In this document: one piece after another, positions 5,820-10,074 of the stretch
Layout: every line of letters begins with the position of its first letter
Numbering within the stretch: the first letter of the stretch is position 1
Source of the DNA: Hyphomicrobiales bacterium
Lineage (GTDB): Bacteria; Pseudomonadota; Alphaproteobacteria; Rhizobiales; Xanthobacteraceae
Reading direction: 5' to 3'
DNA: 10,074 nucleotides
NCBI GenBank assembly: GCA_016210825.1
Contig: JACQTM010000057.1
Location: 1-10,074, forward strand
Notes under the pieces: model-generated
Told to the model about the DNA's origin: nothing
What the model saw: the letters and a program-made list of their open reading frames with translations, nothing else
Databases searched by the model: none
Made by a program: the position numbers and the translations under genes

Positions 5820-6707
5820 TCAGCCGCCGCGAATGAAACGGATGATCCCAGAAAAATCACGACCCGCCTCCCCGCTGCCGACGTAATCACTGTAAATCTT
5901 CTCGGCGCCGGCCCCGAGCGGTGTTCTTGCTTTCGCTGCGCGCGCGGCTTCCTGCGAGAGCCGCAAGTCCTTGAGCATCATGGCTGCGGTGAATCCGGCC
6001 GCATAGTCGCGATTGGCGGGCGAGGTCGGTACCGGCCCCGGCACCGGGCAATAGGTCGTCATCGACCAGCATTGCCCTGACGATTTTGATGAGATGTCGA
6101 ACAGTTTTTGATGATCGAGACCAAGTTTTTCGGCGAGCACGAACGCCTCTGATACGGCGATCATCGAAATACCGAGAATCATGTTGTTGCAAATTTTTGC
6201 GGCCTGACCGTTTCCGGCGCCGCCGGCATGCACGATGGTTTTGCCCATTTTTTCGAGAATGGGCTGTGCACGTGTGAATGCCTGTGCGCTGCCGCCGACC
6301 ATGAAGGTGAGGGTTGCCGCTTGCGCGCCACCGACCCCACCCGAGACCGGCGCATCGACCATCAGTAAGCCCTTCTTCTCGGCGGCAGCGGCTACGACAC
6401 GCGCGGTCTCAACGTCGATGGTGGAGGAATCAATCAGCAATGTGCCCGCATTAGCGCTCTCGATGATGCCGCCAGCCCCGAGATAAACCTCACGCACCTC
6501 CTTTCCGGACGGCAGCATTGTGATGACGGCGTCGCCGCGTGCCGCTGCGATCTTCGCGGTTTCGGCGACTGCACCGCCGGCACCCTTCAGTTTCTCGATC
6601 GCGGCGGGATTGACGTCCACGCCTTCGACATGATGGCCGGCCTTGAGCAGATTTTGCGCCATCGGTAAGCCCATATTACCAAGCCCGATGAATCCGATCC
6701 GTGCCAT
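5820..6707 (-). CDS. mmsB: 3-Hydroxyisobutyrate dehydrogenase
   Basis: The enzyme oxidises 3-hydroxyisobutyrate to methylmalonate semialdehyde with NAD+ in valine breakdown. The 295 residues carry the N-terminal Rossmann motif GFIGLGNMGLPMA (5-17), the DAPVSGG substrate loop (118-124), and the catalytic lysine Lys171 in GNGQAAKICNN. SSGQCWSMTTYCPVPGPVP (209-227) separates true 3-hydroxyisobutyrate dehydrogenases from tartronate semialdehyde reductases and glyoxylate reductases of the same superfamily. A later MLKDLRLSQEAA holds the conserved lysine 246. GGGAG six bases before the ATG supports the start. It lies 28 bases after the DUF6163-like gene and downstream of 3-hydroxyisobutyryl-CoA hydrolase, which makes its substrate, so the three are likely one operon. 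I found no clear terminator after it. Confidence 0.95.
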   Translation of the reverse strand: MARIGFIGLGNMGLPMAQNLLKAGHHVEGVDVNPAAIEKLKGAGGAVAETAKIAAARGDAVITMLPSGKEVREVYLGAGGIIESANAGTLLIDSSTIDVETARVVAAAAEKKGLLMVDAPVSGGVGGAQAATLTFMVGGSAQAFTRAQPILEKMGKTIVHAGGAGNGQAAKICNNMILGISMIAVSEAFVLAEKLGLDHQKLFDISSKSSGQCWSMTTYCPVPGPVPTSPANRDYAAGFTAAMMLKDLRLSQEAARAAKARTPLGAGAEKIYSDYVGSGEAGRDFSGIIRFIRGG

Positions 6708-6735
6708 GTGTTTCTCCCGATGCCGCCGCGCGTCG

Positions 6736-7206
6736 TTATTGCGGATGCTCGCGCGCGGACAAAATTGCGAGCCAAAGATAACAGCAAATCAGCGCAAACT
6801 CGCCGGCGATAATCGAGACGCGCCCGCCATAGACCTGCGGAAAGAATACCTCGACCGCCGCCATCGATACCGATGCGGTCAGCCACACGACCGCGCCCCA
6901 AGCGGCGGCAAGCCACAATCCGACCGCCGCAAGGAGATCGATAACCGCGAAGAAGACAGTTGCGGTCTGCCACGGTAACGTCTGGCGTGAAAACAGCGTG
7001 TCGGCGCCCTCGCCCACACCGAGCACGACTGCCCAGTGGAAAAGTCCTTTGGCCATCGATAGCCCGGCCATGACGCGAAGGAAAAGGACGAGTCGCGCAG
7101 TCCAGCGTTCGCCGCGCCGCCGTTCGGGAGCGACCTGCACTGGCTCGAGTTCGTGAGCCTGATTGGCGACGTTCGGCGTCTCTTCTGTGATAATGGGTTC
7201 ACTCAT
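6736..7206 (-). CDS. Four-helix inner-membrane protein of unknown function (DUF6163-like)
   Basis: This 156-residue protein has a charged N-terminal tail (about 1-35, with ERRRGERW before the membrane) and four hydrophobic segments at roughly 38-64, 80-100, 102-122 and 129-149. Positive charge before the first segment suggests the N-terminus is cytoplasmic. The blocks LFLRVMAGLSMAKG, TATVFFAVIDLLAAVGLWLA and AVEVFFPQVYGGR are what I recall of the DUF6163 family of Hyphomicrobiales; this is recognition, not a search. Its ATG directly abuts the stop codon of the 3-hydroxyisobutyryl-CoA hydrolase gene (TAGATG) and the dehydrogenase gene follows 28 bases later, so it is embedded in the valine unit and probably translated by coupling. 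No transporter signature or catalytic motif is visible. A role in that pathway is only guilt by association. Confidence 0.85.
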   Translation of the reverse strand: MSEPIITEETPNVANQAHELEPVQVAPERRRGERWTARLVLFLRVMAGLSMAKGLFHWAVVLGVGEGADTLFSRQTLPWQTATVFFAVIDLLAAVGLWLAAAWGAVVWLTASVSMAAVEVFFPQVYGGRVSIIAGEFALICCYLWLAILSAREHPQ

Positions 7207-8265
7207 CTATAACGTCAATTCATCCGGGCCGAGCGGTGCAAAATGCCGTTCAACTTCCGCTGCGTGCACCTCGGCGAGCCGCGCCGGGTGCCATCGTGGA
7301 GCATTGTCCTTATCCACGATCACCGCGCGCACACCCTCATAGAAATCATGACCAAGAACAATGCGCGAAACGATACGAAATTCCGTTCGCATGCATGTTT
7401 CGAAATCCCAGTTTTTTCCAGCCCGAATCTGGCGAAGTGCGATTTTTAGACTCAAGGGCGATTTTGTACGCATCGTTGCGGCTGCATTGACTGCAAATGC
7501 CGCGTCCGCGCCGCCCGAACTGGCTTTCGCATCGAGCGCCGACAGGATTGCTTCCACGGTTTCGCCCATGAATAGCCGATCAATGGCAGCGCGATGGGCG
7601 ATTAATTTCTGCTCGCCCGCTGGTTCGGCAAAGGCCGCGAGCAGTGCATCGACCGGCACGGTTCCTGTGAGCCCATCGAGAAGTTCAGGAAAGCGTTTCG
7701 ATGCCACACGTTGCGTAGCGACGCCGGTCGCGACCGCGTCCGCAGCGGATAAGCGTTCACCGGTTAAAGCGCAATAGGTGCCGAGCTCGCCAGGCATTCG
7801 CGGCAGGAACCATGTCGCGCCCACATCGGGGAAAAAGCCGATTCCCACTTCGGGCATGGCAAAGGCGAAGCGGTCGCCCGCGACCCGGTGCGAGCCGTGG
7901 ATCGATATACCGACCCCGCCACCCATCACGATACCATCGATCAGCGCTACGTAGGGTTTCGGATAACGCTTGATGAAGGCGTTGAGCGGATATTCATCGC
8001 GCCAAAATTGTAATGCAACTTTGTGCCTTCCGGCACGGCCGAGATCGTAAAGCGCACGAATGTCACCGCCCGCGGAAAAGGCACGTCCGCCCGCTGCGAT
8101 AATGATGACGCGGGTAATCGCCACGTCGTTTGCCCATTCGCTGAGTTTCGCGGCGAGCACCCGCACCATGTTATGGGTCACCGCGTTTAGCGCGGCCGGT
8201 CGATTGAGCGTGACAATGCCTGCCGCTCCCCGGCGCTCAAATAGGATTTCGGGTTCTTTATTCAC
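7207..8265 (-). CDS. 3-Hydroxyisobutyryl-CoA hydrolase (enoyl-CoA hydratase/isomerase family)
   Basis: The enzyme hydrolyses 3-hydroxyisobutyryl-CoA to free 3-hydroxyisobutyrate and CoA in valine catabolism. It has the crotonase fold: the CoA-binding/oxyanion loop at 61-71 (RAFSAGGDIRA), the second oxyanion region at 111-124 (GIVMGGGVGISIHG), and FAMPEVGIGFFPDVGATWFL (135-154) with the expected catalytic Glu139 and the Asp147 typical of hydrolases. The C-terminal half (about 230-352), with DFYEGVRAVIVDKDNAPRW, is the longer tail that marks this subgroup and is absent from ordinary enoyl-CoA hydratases of about 260 residues. The start is a GTG; GGGG lies just upstream but the ribosome site is weak. 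The next gene begins immediately after the stop. The enzyme's product is the substrate of the dehydrogenase two genes downstream. A 94-base gap separates it from the binding-protein gene. Confidence 0.94.
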   Translation of the reverse strand: MNKEPEILFERRGAAGIVTLNRPAALNAVTHNMVRVLAAKLSEWANDVAITRVIIIAAGGRAFSAGGDIRALYDLGRAGRHKVALQFWRDEYPLNAFIKRYPKPYVALIDGIVMGGGVGISIHGSHRVAGDRFAFAMPEVGIGFFPDVGATWFLPRMPGELGTYCALTGERLSAADAVATGVATQRVASKRFPELLDGLTGTVPVDALLAAFAEPAGEQKLIAHRAAIDRLFMGETVEAILSALDAKASSGGADAAFAVNAAATMRTKSPLSLKIALRQIRAGKNWDFETCMRTEFRIVSRIVLGHDFYEGVRAVIVDKDNAPRWHPARLAEVHAAEVERHFAPLGPDELTL

Positions 8266-8359
8266 GCCCCGTCTTTACAAAACCATCGCGCGGCTGACTA
8301 TGCCATGTAAGGGCGGGTCGGACCGCCGCCGTGCCATGGCCGAACGGCTGAACCGACAC

Positions 8360-9334
8360 TTATTTTTCAACCTTAACCCCAGCATCCTTCACCACCTTCG
8401 ACCATTGCGTCTCTTCGCGATCGATGTCGGCGGCGTATTCCTCCGGCGTACTCGGTAACGGCTCCGCGCCTTCGACAGCTAGGCGCTTTTTCACATCGTC
8501 CGTGGCGAGTGCGGCGTTGAGCTCCTTGTTAAGCCGCGCAATGATCGCAGGCGGTGTCCCCACCGGTGCGACCAGGCCATAACGCAGCACCGCTTCAAAA
8601 TTGGGAATACCGGATTCCACGACCGTCGGAACGTCGGGCAGCAGACTTGATCGCTTGAGGCTGGTCACTGCCAGCGCACGCAGCAATCCGCTGGAAACAT
8701 TGGAATGCACCGTCGGGATCGGGGCGAATGCCAGTGGGATGTGGCCGCCAAGCAGATCAGTCATGACCGGCCCGCTACCCTTATATGGTACATGGGTTAG
8801 TTTGATGCCGGCTTTCGCAGCCAAATATTCACCGGCGATGTGATTGAGGCTGCCAACGCCCGCCGATCCATAATTGACCTTGCCCGGATTGGCTTTCGCG
8901 TAAGCAATCAGTTCGGCAATCGTACGCACTTGAAACGAGGGGTGCACGACGACGGTGCTCGGTGCCATTCCGATCCTGCCGATCGGCACGAAGTCCTTGC
9001 GCGGATCGTAACCGCCGTTTGGATAGAAACTCGGCGCAACCGCCAATGTACCGGTATAGCCAAACAGAATTGTATAGCCGTCGGGCGTGCTCTTGGCGGC
9101 TGCTCGCGTTCCGATAGTGCCGCCGGCGCCGCCGCGATTATCGACCACGATTTGCTGACCAAGCGTCTCGCTCATCTTGTCGGCGATGATGCGCCCGACA
9201 ATGGTAGTGCTGCCGCCCGGTGGGAATGGAATGATCAGCGTGATAGGCCGCTCCGGATATGTCTGACCGTGCGCGGGGACGAATGTTACCGCCAGCGCCA
9301 AACCAGCAAGGATTGCCGTTTTCCATCTCGACAT
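8360..9334 (-). CDS. Bug-family periplasmic solute-binding protein (tripartite tricarboxylate transporter receptor, TctC-like)
   Basis: These receptors bind small carboxylates in the periplasm and deliver them to TctAB-type transporters; many are orphans without a transporter nearby, as here within the window. The ATG at 9334 is preferred over one 27 bases upstream because GGGAGGA lies six bases before it. The 324-residue product has a Sec signal peptide (WKTAILAGLALAVTFVPAHG) ending around residue 23. The mature start, YPERPITLIIPFPPGG (26-41), and VVDNRGGAGGTIG (63-75), PDGYT and the later YGSAGVGSLNHIAGE and THVPYKGSGP are family hallmarks. The ligand cannot be read from sequence. It is transcribed divergently from a ThDP decarboxylase pair, suggesting that this decarboxylase might act on the imported acid. 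Confidence 0.94.
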   Translation of the reverse strand: MSRWKTAILAGLALAVTFVPAHGQTYPERPITLIIPFPPGGSTTIVGRIIADKMSETLGQQIVVDNRGGAGGTIGTRAAAKSTPDGYTILFGYTGTLAVAPSFYPNGGYDPRKDFVPIGRIGMAPSTVVVHPSFQVRTIAELIAYAKANPGKVNYGSAGVGSLNHIAGEYLAAKAGIKLTHVPYKGSGPVMTDLLGGHIPLAFAPIPTVHSNVSSGLLRALAVTSLKRSSLLPDVPTVVESGIPNFEAVLRYGLVAPVGTPPAIIARLNKELNAALATDDVKKRLAVEGAEPLPSTPEEYAADIDREETQWSKVVKDAGVKVEK

Positions 9335-9340
9335 CGGATG

Positions 9341-9347
9341 TCCTCCC
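9341..9347 (-). promoter_or_regulatory. Ribosome binding site fixing the Bug protein start
   Basis: GGGAGGA on the minus strand is followed by six bases and the ATG at 9334. The upstream in-frame ATG at 9361 has no such motif and would put a polar extension in front of the signal peptide, so the shorter protein is preferred. Confidence 0.8.
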
Positions 9348-9405
9348 AGTTCGTTTGTCATCGCGGCCGGCCTGTCGCCGGAACGCGCAAGCCCGGTTAC
9401 TGTCG

Positions 9406-9420
9406 ATCATTCTCCATGAT
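9406..9420. promoter_or_regulatory. Inverted repeat in the divergent intergenic region
   Basis: The region between the Bug gene and the decarboxylase gene (9335-9453) should hold both promoters. ATCAT-TCTCC-ATGAT (9406-9420) is a 5-bp inverted repeat with a 5-base centre, and CCGGC-CTGTC-GCCGG (9367-9381) is a second one of the same form. Either could be a regulator site; short arms make chance possible. The AT-rich stretch right after the first repeat (ATAAATAAA, 9419-9427) may include a -10 box for the plus-strand gene, with no convincing -35. Confidence 0.25.
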
Positions 9421-9453
9421 AAATAAACCCGTCAATCCGGGGGTAGCGTGGGT

Positions 9454-9963
9454 ATGACGTGGTCGAGCGATTTCCTCAATGCGCTAAAGGCCAATGACGT
9501 ACGGCTCGTCAGCTATGTCCCCGACAATGTTCTGACCCCCCTCATTAGCGCCGCCGTCGCCGATAATTATTTCGCATCGGTTGGCGCAGCGCGGGAGGAT
9601 GAGGCGCTTGGCATGGTTGCAGGCGCGTGGATGGGTGGTCTGCGCGGCTGCGTCATGATGCAGACCAGTGGTTTCGGCGTTATTCCAAATGCGCTGGCAT
9701 CGTTAATCGTACCGTATCAGATTCCAGCCATCCTGATCATCTCGGAGCGCGGAACGCTCGGCGAATTCAACGCCGGCCAAGTGCTGGTGAATCGCACCAT
9801 GCGCCCGGTGCTCGACTCGCTGGCGGTCACCCATCATACGATCACCGATCCTGGCAGCCTGACCTTCGTGGTCGATCGCTCGATCAAGCAAGCGGTAGCG
9901 ACGCAGTGCCCGGTCGCGCTCATCCTGTCACCATTGCTGACCGGCGGGAAAACGTTCAAATGA
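9454..9963 (+). CDS. Thiamine-diphosphate decarboxylase, alpha (pyrimidine-binding) subunit, sulfopyruvate decarboxylase ComD-like
   Basis: The protein resembles the alpha subunit of sulfopyruvate decarboxylase and phosphonopyruvate decarboxylase, which split a 2-oxo acid into CO2 and an aldehyde using thiamine diphosphate; the alpha chain binds the pyrimidine end. The 169-residue length fits a stand-alone N-terminal domain. Visible motifs are SVGAAREDEALGMVAGAWMG (42-61), which carries the Glu (48 or 50) expected to activate the cofactor, and QTSGFGVIPNALASLIVPYQ (70-89). The ATG at 9454 is chosen because the G-rich stretch ending at 9443 is better spaced for it than for a GTG six bases upstream. 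Its stop overlaps the next gene as ATGA, so the two subunits are translationally coupled. The true substrate is unknown; many relatives are not in coenzyme M or phosphonate pathways. Confidence 0.85.
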   Translation: MTWSSDFLNALKANDVRLVSYVPDNVLTPLISAAVADNYFASVGAAREDEALGMVAGAWMGGLRGCVMMQTSGFGVIPNALASLIVPYQIPAILIISERGTLGEFNAGQVLVNRTMRPVLDSLAVTHHTITDPGSLTFVVDRSIKQAVATQCPVALILSPLLTGGKTFK

Positions 9964-10074
9964 AACCGGAAATCTTGAACCGCAGCGAATTAACCAAGCG
10001 ACTCATCGCAAAGCTTAACCGTGACGAAGCGGTCGTCGGCGGCATCGGCAACACAAACTTCGTTCTCTACATGG
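9960..10074 (+). CDS. Thiamine-diphosphate decarboxylase, beta subunit, ComE-like (cut by window edge)
   Basis: Only the first 38 codons are visible; I translated them by hand. The start MKPEILNRSELTKRLIAKL is followed by VVGGIGNTNFVLY, the opening of the diphosphate-binding domain in sulfopyruvate/phosphonopyruvate decarboxylase beta subunits. The usual length is about 180-190 residues, and the GDG...N cofactor motif would lie beyond the edge. The ATG overlaps the stop of the alpha-subunit gene by four bases, so both chains are probably made together. Identification depends on this context as much as on the fragment. Confidence 0.75.
   Translation, partial: MKPEILNRSELTKRLIAKLNRDEAVVGGIGNTNFVLYM

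Noticed and set aside
9448..9453. GTG start for the ComD-like subunit
   Set aside because: The G-rich ribosome site would be only about four bases from the GTG; the ATG six bases later has usual spacing.
8840..9457. Plus-strand open frame of 205 codons opposite the Bug gene
   Set aside because: It overlaps a well-supported gene for most of its length, has no motif, and would run into the start of the decarboxylase gene in another frame.
1..10074. CRISPR arrays, insertion sequences, tRNA or rRNA genes
   Set aside because: I saw no regularly spaced repeats, transposase frames or tRNA-like cloverleaf sequence; the gaps between genes are all short.

Overview
The window looks like a chromosomal stretch from a GC-rich alphaproteobacterium, most likely in the order Hyphomicrobiales (Rhizobiales; Bradyrhizobium or Xanthobacteraceae-like). 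The reasons are the gene order MarR regulator (LdtR type) - L,D-transpeptidase - small DUF6898-like protein - glyA - nrdR - ribD - ribE, the DUF6163-type membrane protein, and a Bug-type (tripartite tricarboxylate) binding protein. I see no mobile element, CRISPR array, tRNA or rRNA. All genes lie on the minus strand except the two at the right edge, and coding density is high. No gene-free gap exceeds 300 bases; the longest are about 244 bases (5576-5819) and 222 bases (4841-5062).

Right to left along the minus strand from 5575, the left half holds a cell-wall and one-carbon/riboflavin block. An LdtR-like MarR regulator (5063-5575) ends in a strong intrinsic terminator (5005-5030). Next comes an exported YcbB-like L,D-transpeptidase (3545-4840), whose promoter region carries a 17-bp inverted repeat placed where a -35 box would be. 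Its stop overlaps the start of a 69-residue conserved protein of unknown role. After a 139-base gap follow glyA (serine hydroxymethyltransferase), nrdR (repressor of ribonucleotide reductase genes), ribD (bifunctional deaminase/reductase) and the start of ribE (riboflavin synthase, cut by the window edge). glyA-nrdR-ribD-ribE are separated by -4 to +5 bases and are very probably one transcript.

The middle right (5820-8265) is a compact valine-catabolism unit. 3-Hydroxyisobutyryl-CoA hydrolase and 3-hydroxyisobutyrate dehydrogenase catalyse consecutive steps. Between them sits a four-helix membrane protein (DUF6163-like) of unknown function whose ATG directly follows the hydrolase stop codon.

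The right edge (8360-10074) has a Bug-family periplasmic solute-binding protein on the minus strand and, divergently, a two-gene thiamine-diphosphate decarboxylase of the sulfopyruvate decarboxylase (ComD/ComE) type. The second gene runs off the window. The arrangement suggests uptake and decarboxylation of an organic acid whose identity cannot be read from the sequence.

No wholly new system is evident. The points most worth following up are the candidate LdtR operators, the two small proteins of unknown function locked into conserved neighbourhoods, and the divergent Bug/ComDE-like locus.
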